From contig VMSP01000023.1 in assembly GCA_013792135.1 (NCBI GenBank), forward strand, positions 1 through 64,000: a stretch of DNA of 64,000 bases, written 5' to 3'. Below are positions 10,072-20,180 of the stretch, one piece after another (position 1 is the first letter of the stretch; every line of letters starts with the position of its first letter). The position numbers and the translations under genes were made by a program. This stretch comes from Desulfocapsa sp. (GTDB lineage Bacteria > Desulfobacterota > Desulfobulbia > Desulfobulbales > Desulfocapsaceae). The notes below the pieces were generated by a model. That model saw nothing but the letters and a program-made list of their open reading frames with translations. It had not been told where the DNA came from and did not search any database.

Positions 10072-11182
10072 ATGTCAACAGAAACAGGTGCCGCAGTATC
10101 CAGACAAAGGCTTCAGGAGCTGAAGGGACGACTGCTGGCCTTGAAGGAGCATCTTTGACTTAGATCACAAAAAAGACGATCTGGAACGGCTTGAACAGCA
10201 GACCCTGGCCCCCAATTTCTGGAATGATGCCAATGTTGCCAAGAAGGTGCAAAAAGAGCATGGACAGCTTCAGGATATCATCAAGAGCTGGGAAGGTAAG
10301 TGGGAAGAGTTGGAAGAGATGGAGATGCTTCTGGATCTGGCCATGGAAGAGAATGACGCCGATATAGAGAACGAAGTGGCCGCTGCTATAGATCCGTTAC
10401 AGGAACGTATTGCCCTTGCTGAGGTGGAGTGCATGCTCAGCGGAGAACATGATGCTAATAATGCCATCATGGATATTCATGCCGGTGCCGGCGGCACCGA
10501 GGCCCAGGATTGGGTGAGTATCCTTATGCGTATGTATCTGCGCTGGGCTGAGCTGAAAGGTTTTAAGACGGATATCCTTGATTACCTGGCCGGTGATGAG
10601 GCCGGGGTCAAGAGTGTGACCATAATGGTCACGGGACATAATGCTTATGGCTATCTGCGTTCAGAGGTGGGAATCCATCGCCTGGTGCGGATCTCGCCCT
10701 TTGATGCCAGTGGTCGGCGTCACACCTCCTTTTCTTCGGTCATGGTCATGCCTGAGCTCGATGACACTATTGAGGTGGATATCCTGGATAAAGATCTGCG
10801 TATTGATACCTACAGGGCCAGCGGTTCCGGTGGGCAGCATGTCAATAAAACCGATTCGGCCATCCGGCTTACCCATCTGCCCACCGGCATTGTGGTGCAG
10901 TGTCAGAATGAACGTTCCCAGCATCGGAACAAAGATACGGCCATGAAGATGCTGACGTCCCGTCTCTATGAACTGGGGAGGGAAAAGCAGGCTGAGGCCA
11001 AAGACGATCTGCACGGAGACAAAAAGGGGATATCCTGGGGCAGTCAGATTCGCTCCTATGTCCTTCAACCCTATCGTTTGATCAAGGATCATCGTACAGA
11101 TGTTGAGGTCGGCAATGTGGATGCCGTGCTTGATGGAAACCTGGATCCCTTTATCAAGGCCTACTTACTGTGGGAAAAATGA
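10072..11182 (+). CDS. prfB: Peptide chain release factor 2 with programmed +1 frameshift (10072..10155 joined to 10157..11182)
   Basis: ATG at 10072; in-frame TGA at 10156-10158 in the context AAGGAGCATCTTTGAC; +1 frame continues into ORF 10247..11182 with the GGQ motif (RASGSGGQHVNKTDSAIRLTHLPTGIVVQCQNERSQ). Confidence 0.95.
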
Positions 11183-11189
11183 TGGCGCC

Positions 11190-11440
11190 GCGAAAAGGCC
11201 CAAATACTGCGTTGCGCTGCATCCTTCGTCACTGCGACGTACCCAAAAGTACGCGTAGGGCATGGACGCCCCAGTGCCGCTTGCTCCATGGATGGTTAAA
11301 GAGCGGCCCTCATTCCTCAGGATTCGGAGTCTCGCAACCTCGCTTACCTGCGCGCCTTGTCTTTGGGCCTTTTGGCTTAGCCATCCTCATTGTGACTTTG
11401 GCCTTGCAGCAAAGTTTTATAGACTTTGCTGCAAGGCCAT
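11190..11440. repeat. Intergenic palindromic element with nested inverted repeats
   Basis: AAAAGGCCCAAA (11193-11204) pairs with TTTGGGCCTTTT (11362-11373); separate 16-bp perfect IR GGCCTTGCAGCAAAGT (11400-11415) / ACTTTGCTGCAAGGCC (11423-11438). Confidence 0.75.
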
Positions 11441-11453
11441 CCGATTTTAATTC

Positions 11454-12680
11454 GTGATCTCCTGTGCCAAATGCGGGGCTTGTTCCGTGGTCTGCCCGGT
11501 TTATCGGGTCACTGGTCAGGAGGCCCATACCGCTCGGGGCAAGATTCATCTGACCCAAATTCCGGAGTTGCCTGGCAAAGGAGTGGTGTTTGAAGATATT
11601 TTTTCCAAATGCCTGCTCTGCGGAGCTTGTTCCGCTGTCTGTCCGCGGGGTATAGATGTGTGCCGGGAGGTTGTGCAGGCCCGTTCAGCTTTTCCTGCCG
11701 TTTATGGTGCCCATGGTTACAAGAAGTATTTGGCCCGCAAGGCTCTTGCTCATCCTGAGATCCTCGCGCCATTACGGGTGCTTGGCCGGGCCGGGGCAGA
11801 GTTTGTGTCGAGATATCTTCCGGAAGAGAGTGGGCTCAGATTGAGTCTGGCCCTGTTTAAGCAGGAGGTGGAAGGATCGCCGGCTCAGCAGGATGGAGTT
11901 TCTTCAGGTCTTTCACAAAAAGGGGTGTTGACCTATTTCCCCGGATGCACTGGCCGCTATCTTTTTCCTGAAATTGTCACATCCTGTCAGTGTCTTGCTG
12001 TCTCTCTCGGCTACTCCTTGCATGTCCCTGACGGCTTGTCCTGTTGCGGCCTGGCGGCCCTGTCCGCAGGAGACAAGCGGGAAGCACAGAACTGTGCCCG
12101 GAAGAATATTACCGTACTGGAACAGAGTAGTGGACCTGTCCTGATTTCCTGTGCCTCGTGTTATGCGCATCTACGCAGATATAGAGAGCTTTTTGAAGAT
12201 GATTCGGTCTGGCGGATCAAGGCGGATGCTCTGGTTGCGCGTCTGGTGGAACTCAGTTGTTTTCTTGACCAGCATCTGCCGCAAGAACTTGCGACTCAGG
12301 AATCCGGAAAAAAGAAGCTGCGTGTGTATTATCATGATCCCTGCCATTTTCATCATGGCTTAGAGGGGATGAAAATCATGACAGAGCCGCGCAAGGCGCT
12401 TGGCCGGAATCCGAATATCGACTTGCTTGAACTTCCTGATGGTCCGGAGTGCTGTGGTCAGGGCGGGCTGTTTCATATCGGTGCTCCAGATATCTCGGTA
12501 CTGATTCGTGACGCTCTGGCGGCAAAGGTGTTGGCCTTGGCTCCTGATGTGATTACCAGCACCTGCTCCGGTTGCCTCATCCAGTGGCGTCTGGCGATAG
12601 AGGCTTCGGGAATGCCGGTGAGAGTGTTGCATATGGCCGAATTGTTAACGTCTTCCCCCGTTTGTGGCAGCGAAAAATGA
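11454..12680 (+). CDS. Fe-S oxidoreductase, glycolate oxidase iron-sulfur subunit-like (GlcF/CCG domain)
   Basis: Two 4Fe-4S motifs (CAKCGACSVVCP, CLLCGACSAVCP) and CCG-type cysteine motifs (YFPGCTG, SCCGLAAL, ECCGQGGLF, CSGCLIQW); GTG start. Confidence 0.85.
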   Translation: MISCAKCGACSVVCPVYRVTGQEAHTARGKIHLTQIPELPGKGVVFEDIFSKCLLCGACSAVCPRGIDVCREVVQARSAFPAVYGAHGYKKYLARKALAHPEILAPLRVLGRAGAEFVSRYLPEESGLRLSLALFKQEVEGSPAQQDGVSSGLSQKGVLTYFPGCTGRYLFPEIVTSCQCLAVSLGYSLHVPDGLSCCGLAALSAGDKREAQNCARKNITVLEQSSGPVLISCASCYAHLRRYRELFEDDSVWRIKADALVARLVELSCFLDQHLPQELATQESGKKKLRVYYHDPCHFHHGLEGMKIMTEPRKALGRNPNIDLLELPDGPECCGQGGLFHIGAPDISVLIRDALAAKVLALAPDVITSTCSGCLIQWRLAIEASGMPVRVLHMAELLTSSPVCGSEK

Positions 12681-12717
12681 TAAAATAAATTTTTACCATT
12701 TTTCGCTGCCACAAACG
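12659..12717. terminator. 21-bp perfect inverted repeat, probable bidirectional terminator overlapping the stop codon
   Basis: CGTTTGTGGCAGCGAAAAATG (12659-12679) / CATTTTTCGCTGCCACAAACG (12697-12717). Confidence 0.65.
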
Positions 12718-12952
12718 AGTCAAAACTGACAAATATAAAGGGCGTAGTTTTAGGTGGTTATTGTAAAAAATCCTGTAAGAGTGGTTTCTTTCCCTCTTGC
12801 AGGAACAAGGCGGGATGTGTAAAGAGAAGGGTGAAAAAAAAGTCGCGTTTAACACTCTAGGGATTCTGCCTTGGGGTGCATTCATTCATGGAAGTATCCT
12901 TGGGGCGTTTATGCCCTGTGAGTTGTTTTCCGTGTGTTCAAAGAGATGCATC

Positions 12953-14044
12953 ATGGCTTATGCACCAGTTGTAGGAATTTCGATTCGGTACCAGTTAGAG
13001 GACAGGGAGGAAGAAATACTTTCCCCTTATGCTACCCTCAATAAAAATTCCCTGGGACGTCGGTCTGAGGAAGAGGACGAAGGCTGCGATATCCGGATGC
13101 CATTTCAGCGGGATCGGGATCGTATTACCCATTCCAAGACTTTTCGGCGCTTGAAGCATAAGACCCAAGTCTTTCTGGCCCCGGCGGGGGATCATTATCG
13201 GACCCGGTTGACCCATGTCCTTGAGGTTTCCCAGATCGCGCGGACCATTGCTGCCGCCCTCTGTCTTAATGAGGCCTTGACTGAGGCCATCGCCCTTGGT
13301 CATGATCTTGGGCATACCCCTTTTGGTCATGCCGGCGAAGCGACCTTGAATGAACTGCATCCGGGCGGGTTCCGCCATTATGTGCACAGTCTGCGGGTGG
13401 TTGATTTTCTGGAGAATCGAGGCAAGGGTTTGAATCTTACCTTTGAGGTCAGAAACGGGATTATCAAACACTCCAAGGGCCGCAATGATATCCTGCCGGA
13501 TAATAGCTCAGAGCTTCCGGCAACCATGGAAGGGCAGGTGGTGCGGGTGGCGGATATCATTGCCTATGTCAATCATGATATGGATGATGCCCTGCGTGCC
13601 GGAATTATTCATGAAAGCGATCTGCCTGCGGATATAAAAGCGGTGATCGGAGATCGTCATTCCAAAAGAACCGGCGCCATGGTCCGGGATCTGATTGTGG
13701 AAACCCTGGCTGCAGGGGATGGCAGACTGCACCTCAGCCATAAAATGCTCAGGGCGATTACCGATCTGCGGACCTTTCTCTATGAAAATGTGTATCGATT
13801 TTATAAGGTCCATAATGAATTTGAGAAGGCCCAGCGAGTTATCCGGGATCTGTATCATTATTTCCTTGAAAATGGCTTGATGGAGCGCGACGGGACCTCA
13901 TGGCAACCCAAGACCCAGAAAAATGTCTGGGCCAGTGAAAAGATAGCACATAGAAGGGTCTGTGATTTTATTGCCGGGATGACCGACCGTTATGCCCTGA
14001 GCCTTTATGAGTATATTTTTTTACCTAAACCTTGGAATGTATGA
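12953..14044 (+). CDS. dgt: Deoxyguanosinetriphosphate triphosphohydrolase-like HD protein
   Basis: ORF 12797..14044, likely start 12953; [54 protein letters not shown]. Confidence 0.93.
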   Translation: MAYAPVVGISIRYQLEDREEEILSPYATLNKNSLGRRSEEEDEGCDIRMPFQRDRDRITHSKTFRRLKHKTQVFLAPAGDHYRTRLTHVLEVSQIARTIAAALCLNEALTEAIALGHDLGHTPFGHAGEATLNELHPGGFRHYVHSLRVVDFLENRGKGLNLTFEVRNGIIKHSKGRNDILPDNSSELPATMEGQVVRVADIIAYVNHDMDDALRAGIIHESDLPADIKAVIGDRHSKRTGAMVRDLIVETLAAGDGRLHLSHKMLRAITDLRTFLYENVYRFYKVHNEFEKAQRVIRDLYHYFLENGLMERDGTSWQPKTQKNVWASEKIAHRRVCDFIAGMTDRYALSLYEYIFLPKPWNV

Positions 14045-14097
14045 TAAAAGACAGAAAAATGTCTTGTCAGAATATTAACTTTTAAATCGTAAAACGT

Positions 14098-16755
14098 ATG
14101 AACGATATATTGAGCAAGGGCTACGAGTTTGCCGGCGTCGAAGAAAAGTGGCTTCAGCGCTGGACCGAGGAAAAATGTTTTCAGGCCACCATGGTAGAGG
14201 GCAGGCCGTCGTTTTCCATCGTGATTCCACCGCCCAATGTGACCGGAGTCCTGCATGTGGGTCATGCCCTGAATAATACCATGCAGGATGTGCTGGTACG
14301 CTATCACCGGATGTGTGGAGACAATACGGTATGGGTACCGGGCACGGACCATGCAGGTATTGCCACTCAGAACGTGGTGGAACGGCAACTGGCAGCAGAA
14401 GGCTTGAGCAGGCATGACATTGGCCGTGAGGAGTTTATCAAAAAAGTCTGGGCCTGGCGGGCGGAGAAGGGCGGGACGATTATCCGTCAGCTCAAACGGC
14501 TGGGTGCCTCCTGTGATTGGGACCGGGAACGGTTCACCATGGATGAAGGCTTGTCGACTGCCGTACGCGAGGTCTTTGTCCGTTTGTATCATGAGGGGCT
14601 GATCTATAAGGGGGATTATATCGTCAACTGGTGTCCCCGCTGCCAGACGGCCCTGGCCGATGATGAGGTGGAGCACGAGGAGAAGAAGGGTAAACTCTAT
14701 CATCTTCGCTATCCCTTTGCCGATGGCAGTGGTTATGTGGTAGTGGCTACCACCAGGCCCGAGACCATGCTTGGCGATACTGCCGTGGCTGTCCATCCTG
14801 AGGATGAGCGCTATGCCCATCTGGCAGGGGTTGGCATCAAGTTGCCCTTGAGTGATCGGGTCATTCCTATTGTCTTTGATCATCATGTACAGAAGGATTT
14901 CGGCACCGGTGCCTTGAAAGTGACGCCGGCCCATGATCGGGATGATTATGAGATTGGCAGGCGCCATGATCTTGAGATCCTCAAGGTCATGGACAGCAGT
15001 GGCCATATGAACGAAAATGCCGGTGTCTATGCCGGTCTTGACCGTTTCGCCTGTCGGAAGAAGATTGTTGAGGATCTGGAAGCTCAGGGTATTCTTGACC
15101 GAATCGAGGAACATGATCACGCGGTGGGGCAATGTTATCGCTGCCAGACCGTAGTTGAGGCCACCACCTCCCTGCAGTGGTTTGTTTCGGTAAAACCCTT
15201 GGCTGCCAAGGCGGTAGCGGCGGTACGTGACGGGCGGATCAATATCTATCCAAAGACCTGGTATAATACCTTTTATAACTGGATGGATAATATCCGGGAC
15301 TGGTGTATCTCGCGGCAGATCTGGTGGGGCCATCGGGTTCCGGCCTGGACCTGTCAGGAGTGTGGAGAGATGATCGTCGCCTCGGTTGATCCCACCAGTT
15401 GTCCGAAGTGCGGTTCAACAGAGCTGCTCCAGGAAACAGATGTACTCGACACCTGGTTTTCTTCGGCACTCTGGCCCTTTTCCACCCTCGGCTGGCCGGA
15501 GCAGACCAAAGAACTGGCCATGTTTTATCCCACCTCAGTGCTGATCACCAGTTTTGACATTCTCTTTTTCTGGGTGGCCCGGATGATGATGATGGGGCTG
15601 CACTTTAAGGATGAGGTGCCCTTCCACGATGTCTATCTCCATGCCCTGGTACGAGACAAGCATGGCAAGAAGATGTCCAAGTCCACGGGCAACGTGATTG
15701 ATCCTCTCGAGGTGATTGATAAATATGGGACCGACGCCCTGCGCTTTACCCTGACCGCCTTTGCCGCTCAGGGACGGGAGATTAAGCTTGATGAGGAGCG
15801 GATTGAGGGCTATCGTTTTTTTATCAACAAGATCTGGAATGCGGCCCGTTTTGCCCTGATGCATGTGGCCGATGGTGAGGAGTCTGTCAAAGCATGGGCT
15901 GGCAATGCGGCTGATCTGTCCCTGGTTCATCAGTGGATCCTCAGCCGTACCGCCGCAACCACGGCTGAGGTGCGGGCAGCCCTCGATAGCTATCGCTTCA
16001 ATGATGCGGCTTCTGCCCTCTATCAGTTCGTCTGGCATGAGTTCTGTGACTGGTATCTGGAGTGGATCAAGCCCGACCTGTTCAGCAAAGATTTGATTGT
16101 CCGCGATCAGGCCCGTGGGGTACTCTTGTTGGTTCTGGAGACTATTCTCAAACTGATTCATCCTATCACTCCCTTTGTCACCGAGGAGATTTGGAGTGTC
16201 CTGCCGGGTGAGCGCAAGACCCTGATGACCAGTGCCTATCCTGAGGTCAATGAGAGCTGGCTGAACAGCGAGGCTGAAGGACAGGTGGAGATGCTTATGG
16301 GGATTATTACCGGGATCCGTAATATCCGGGCGGAAGCTGATGTCCACCCCTCCGTAAAGATAGAGGCCTTTGTCCTCTGTCCAACTCCTGCGCAGATTAC
16401 CTTTCTTCAGTCTTTTGCAGCCACCATTGCGGATATGACCCGGCTCAGTTCTCTGGTGGTCTCAGGCGAAGGGGAAAAACCGGCAGATGCCGCCACCTAT
16501 CTCTACAAGGATATGGAGATTTATGTCCCCCTCAAGGGGCTGGTCGATGTGGAAAAAGAAACGGCAAAGCTTGCCAAAGAGCGGCAGAAGGTTGAGGCAA
16601 AGCTTGCTCAGATTAGTGCCAAGCTTGTCAGTGAAAAATTTCTCAATAATGCTCCGGCAGATGTGGTGATGAAGGAAAGAGAGAAAAAAGAGGAGCTGGA
16701 TGCCACCTTGGTCAAGATTTCTGAAGCTGAACAACGGTTGAAAAATCTTGGATAA
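14098..16755 (+). CDS. valS: Valyl-tRNA synthetase
   Basis: VIPPPNVTGVLHVGHALN (HIGH), DKHGKKMSKSTGNVIDPLEVI (KMSKS), C-terminal coiled coil. Confidence 0.98.
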   Translation: MNDILSKGYEFAGVEEKWLQRWTEEKCFQATMVEGRPSFSIVIPPPNVTGVLHVGHALNNTMQDVLVRYHRMCGDNTVWVPGTDHAGIATQNVVERQLAAEGLSRHDIGREEFIKKVWAWRAEKGGTIIRQLKRLGASCDWDRERFTMDEGLSTAVREVFVRLYHEGLIYKGDYIVNWCPRCQTALADDEVEHEEKKGKLYHLRYPFADGSGYVVVATTRPETMLGDTAVAVHPEDERYAHLAGVGIKLPLSDRVIPIVFDHHVQKDFGTGALKVTPAHDRDDYEIGRRHDLEILKVMDSSGHMNENAGVYAGLDRFACRKKIVEDLEAQGILDRIEEHDHAVGQCYRCQTVVEATTSLQWFVSVKPLAAKAVAAVRDGRINIYPKTWYNTFYNWMDNIRDWCISRQIWWGHRVPAWTCQECGEMIVASVDPTSCPKCGSTELLQETDVLDTWFSSALWPFSTLGWPEQTKELAMFYPTSVLITSFDILFFWVARMMMMGLHFKDEVPFHDVYLHALVRDKHGKKMSKSTGNVIDPLEVIDKYGTDALRFTLTAFAAQGREIKLDEERIEGYRFFINKIWNAARFALMHVADGEESVKAWAGNAADLSLVHQWILSRTAATTAEVRAALDSYRFNDAASALYQFVWHEFCDWYLEWIKPDLFSKDLIVRDQARGVLLLVLETILKLIHPITPFVTEEIWSVLPGERKTLMTSAYPEVNESWLNSEAEGQVEMLMGIITGIRNIRAEADVHPSVKIEAFVLCPTPAQITFLQSFAATIADMTRLSSLVVSGEGEKPADAATYLYKDMEIYVPLKGLVDVEKETAKLAKERQKVEAKLAQISAKLVSEKFLNNAPADVVMKEREKKEELDATLVKISEAEQRLKNLG

Positions 16756-17584
16756 AGCTACCCTGCATACTTGTATTCGCTCTTTTCTGGCCGAGGACAT
16801 CGGGCGCGGTGATCTTACCAGTGAATCGATCTTTGATAAGGGCGAGGTAGGTCGCGCCCGGATTGTGGCCAGAGAGTCTTTTGTTGTGGCTGGTGGTGAT
16901 TCGGTGGCCGCTGAGGTCTTTCTGGTGCAGAATCCAGCCATTGTGGTCGAGGGGCTGGTGACAGATGGTGTCAGGGTTGGCGAAGGTGATATCCTGTTTA
17001 CGGTATCAGGTCCGGTTGTCGATCTGTTGAAGGCCGAACGGGTGGCGCTCAATCTTTTGCAGCGACTTTCGGGTATTGCCACCTTCACCGCCCAGTTTGT
17101 GGAGCAGGTGCAATCCTGCCCGGTCCGGATCACGGATACCCGTAAGACAACCCCAGGATTGCGCATGCTTGAAAAATATGCAGTCCAGGTTGGCGGTGGT
17201 TATAATCACCGTTTTAATCTTGCCGACGGTATCCTGGTCAAGGATAATCACATTGCTGCCTGCGGATCCATTACCAAAGCAGTAGCCCTGCTGCGCCGGA
17301 AAATACCCCATACCTTGCGTATTGAGGTGGAAACCGATACCCTGGATCAGGTGCGTGAGTGTCTGGCCTGTGGGGTCGATATCATCATGCTTGATAATAT
17401 GGATGCTGCCATGATGCAGGAGGCGGTCCGCTTCATTGACCACCGGGCGCTCGTTGAGGCCTCGGGTGGTGTTACCCTTGAGTCGGTGCTGGCTGTGGCT
17501 CGAAGCGGGGTGGATATCGTTTCCATTGGCGCCCTTACCCATTCGGCCCCATCGTGTGATATCGGTATGGATTGGATTCCCTGA
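16748..17584 (+). CDS. nadC: Nicotinate-nucleotide pyrophosphorylase (carboxylating)
   Basis: EDIGRGDLTSE, RKTTPGLRMLEKYAVQVGGGYNHRFNL, VEVETDTLDQ, IMLDNM, EASGGV motifs. Confidence 0.96.
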   Translation: MDKATLHTCIRSFLAEDIGRGDLTSESIFDKGEVGRARIVARESFVVAGGDSVAAEVFLVQNPAIVVEGLVTDGVRVGEGDILFTVSGPVVDLLKAERVALNLLQRLSGIATFTAQFVEQVQSCPVRITDTRKTTPGLRMLEKYAVQVGGGYNHRFNLADGILVKDNHIAACGSITKAVALLRRKIPHTLRIEVETDTLDQVRECLACGVDIIMLDNMDAAMMQEAVRFIDHRALVEASGGVTLESVLAVARSGVDIVSIGALTHSAPSCDIGMDWIP

Positions 17585-17715
17585 ATTATTTCTTGATTCT
17601 CAAGGGGTGAATGTGCAATACTGAATGCAACTTGTTGAAGGTTCCAACTTGGATGGTCTGAATAGTTAAAGGGAATTTTGAAGAGTAGAGCTCTTTTTAG
17701 AAAGGAAAAGTGATT

Positions 17716-18555
17716 ATGCGTTGTTCTAAATGTGGATATATCTCGTTTGATCATCAGGAGAGTTGTCGAAAATGCCATAAGCCAATGGCTGGTGGTGAAT
17801 TTAAAGGAACAACATATGCCGTTGCTGTTCCTCTTTTTCTGCAATTTTCTTCTGAAATGGATGTCAGTAGTGGGCATAAAGAGGATATGGACATGGTGAA
17901 TGTCCTTGATCCCGATCTGGATCTGCTGGCAGTCGAGGATGAGGATGTGATCGACTTTGAGGACAACGAGGTTGATAGTCAGGAAGTTGTGATGACGGGC
18001 AATATGCAGTCGTCAGGCATCAGTGAGAGCTCTCTTGACGATGATTTTGGAATTGAATTTAATCCTGGTACTAAAGATAACGATCTGTCTTTTGATGAAG
18101 ACGACTTGTTATTAGACACCAGCCGTTTTGAAGATGTGCCGATTAATGTTCAAGCGGTACAAGCCGCACAGACTGCCCGGCCTGCACCGTTTGAAATCCC
18201 GGAAGGGTTGGCCGATATCTCTGATCTTGCGCGTCCGGCTGCCGCTAAAGCTGAGGAGACGAGTAATCTTGAAATTGACTTTGATTTTGATGATCTGGAT
18301 CTGTCCTTTGGTGGGGAGAAAGAAAGTGACTCAGCCTCCCCCGCTGAGGAGACTGATCTTGCCGATCTGTCGCTTGATGAGCTGGATCTTTCTGATGCCT
18401 TGGAAGTTGCAGCTCCTTCTCAGCAATCGTCTTCTCATCCTGTCGATGATGACCTGGACTTTGACCTTGATCTGGGAGACGTGGGTGCAGGGACCGAAGC
18501 ATCCCAGAAGAAAGGATCCGACGATCTTGCCAATCTTTCGCTCTCACTAGATTAA
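17716..18555 (+). CDS. Zinc-ribbon, highly acidic low-complexity protein
   Basis: N-terminal CSKCGYISFDHQESCRKCHKP, then D/E-rich repeats (DFDFDDLDLSF, DLSLDELDL, DDDLDFDLDLGD). Confidence 0.75.
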   Translation: MRCSKCGYISFDHQESCRKCHKPMAGGEFKGTTYAVAVPLFLQFSSEMDVSSGHKEDMDMVNVLDPDLDLLAVEDEDVIDFEDNEVDSQEVVMTGNMQSSGISESSLDDDFGIEFNPGTKDNDLSFDEDDLLLDTSRFEDVPINVQAVQAAQTARPAPFEIPEGLADISDLARPAAAKAEETSNLEIDFDFDDLDLSFGGEKESDSASPAEETDLADLSLDELDLSDALEVAAPSQQSSSHPVDDDLDFDLDLGDVGAGTEASQKKGSDDLANLSLSLD

Positions 18556-18780
18556 GTCGTTGTCACCAAATAATGATCTTATCCGGACTGGAAACCCCGA
18601 AAAAATCAGGAAAGGAGTGATCGTTTCCTTGGGGGCATCCGATAAGTAATGGAAGAACTCAGGAAGAGTCTCACTTGCTTGGGGGCGAGGACTCTGTGTG
18701 GGGAGGATTGTTGGGTTGAAAGAGAAATTTATTGACAAGAAAAAAAATGTCGTGTAATTAACCACCGTTGTTAATGATGT

Positions 18781-18856
<76 letters not shown>

Positions 18857-18866
18857 CTGAATTTAA

Positions 18867-18904
18867 AGGGGTTAAGCGATTTTTTTTTTGCTTACCCCTT
18901 TTTT
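18867..18904 (+). terminator. Terminator downstream of tRNA-Phe
   Basis: AGGGGTTAAGC/GCTTACCCCT stem followed by a T-run. Confidence 0.7.
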
Positions 18905-19319
18905 CGTTTGCCCTGCATGGTAGGCAAACTCAGCCTGCGTTAAGCAGGCGTTCTCGACCAAGGGGAAGATAATCCGAATCGAAGGTAAGGGAAGACTCCG
19001 GGAGTAGGGGCTGATTGTGCTGGACGCAAGCACGTTGGCATGTTGATGAACTGCATGGGTATTAAGGTACTTTAGAGAAAGCCGATCACAAACCAAAAAT
19101 AGACTGGCCTTGAGCTTTTTCCAATTATTGCCGATTAATTGACAGTAATATAAAAAAAATGTATTATTATTATCTTGAGTTTAAGCTATGGAAAGAATCG
19201 TTTTTTTTATCTGTTTTTTTTGTAAAAAACTTAATAAGTTAGCCGCTGGCGTTGATGACTTGATCAAAGCTGCGCCCTGCTGATAGGGCTTTTATCCAAT
19301 GAATTAGAAAGGAGGGTGT

Positions 19320-20060
19320 ATGAGAACAAGATTAAGGAATGTGTCGTTGGGTCTTGTGTTAGGTTTTGGAATGGTAAGCTCTGCAGCGCTTGCAGCCCAG
19401 GGTGGAAGTATCGGTCAAGGTGATTTTTCGGTTATGAAAGGTGATCAATTGGTTGATAAGCTTTCCGGCCAGAATCCACTTAAAGATGAGTCCATGCTGG
19501 TCTGTGATGGTAAATGTATGATCAAGTCAGAGGGAATCTCCCTTGTGGCTGCTGATCAGGCAAAATTTGCCATCAAAAATGAATCTGACACCTTCAGGTT
19601 GTTTTTACGTGAAGGCAGTGTTGATTATGTTATCACTGACAAGGCCCGTAAGATAGCCTTTCATACCCCGGAAGGTGTGTATAGTGTTGCTGAAATAGTT
19701 TTTAACGCGGCAAGCAACCCTGTTGTGCGTGGGACTGTTCAGGTAAATGCAGATGGTAAAACGGAAATCAGCGTCAAGGAAGGACGTTTGGTTTTTGCAA
19801 CGGCGGACGGCATGAAGGCTGTTGGCGTTAATGAAAAAATTGTATTGGCCGCAATTGGAGACACTCTTGGCGGTGGTGCGAGTACTGGTACCTTTACTAA
19901 TGGTGTGTTTATAGCTAGTGGATTGGTCCTGGCGGGGGGGACAACAATGGCTTTGATGCAACGGGACGATCCTACTCCTGCTCCAACACCCACTCCAACA
20001 CCAACTCCAACTCCAACACCAACTCCACGCCCTGCTCCGACTCCTAGTCCAAGCACTTAG
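19320..20060 (+). CDS. Secreted FecR-like protein with (PT)n C-terminal tail
   Basis: Signal-peptide-like N-terminus, FecR-like beta region (VDYVITDKARKIAFHTPEGVYSV...VVRGTVQVNADGKTEISVKEGRLVF), C-terminal TPTPTPTPTPTPTPRPAPTPSPST; RBS AGGAGGGTG. Confidence 0.7.
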   Translation: MRTRLRNVSLGLVLGFGMVSSAALAAQGGSIGQGDFSVMKGDQLVDKLSGQNPLKDESMLVCDGKCMIKSEGISLVAADQAKFAIKNESDTFRLFLREGSVDYVITDKARKIAFHTPEGVYSVAEIVFNAASNPVVRGTVQVNADGKTEISVKEGRLVFATADGMKAVGVNEKIVLAAIGDTLGGGASTGTFTNGVFIASGLVLAGGTTMALMQRDDPTPAPTPTPTPTPTPTPTPRPAPTPSPST

Positions 20061-20084
20061 GCTTAAGAGGTTGGTCTAGCGAGA

Positions 20085-20117
20085 AAGAGGGTTGCTGATT
20101 TAATTGGCAACCCTCTT
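20085..20117 (+). terminator. Rho-independent terminator
   Basis: AAGAGGGTTGC/GCAACCCTCTT followed by AGCTTTT. Confidence 0.8.
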
Positions 20118-20180
20118 AGCTTTTGTGCAAGATAAGTAATTGTATAATTTTAATTCTTAAATGGTAGTACTGGAATATCA

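Noticed and set aside
11170-11457. 95-aa ORF after prfB
   Set aside because: Overlaps the palindromic intergenic element; no RBS or domain.
14005-15333. 442-aa ORF on the minus strand
   Set aside because: Fully antisense to valS, which has clear class I synthetase motifs; a by-product of codon bias.
15535-16347. 270-aa minus-strand ORF
   Set aside because: Antisense to valS; no recognisable domain.
18905-19100. Possible small RNA after tRNA-Phe
   Set aside because: Some hairpins (GCCTGCGTTAAGCAGGC) but no convincing promoter-terminator pair; not supportable from sequence alone.
19975-20056. Short tandem repeats as a possible CRISPR array
   Set aside because: 6-bp repeat encoding a PT tail inside a CDS; no repeat-spacer structure.
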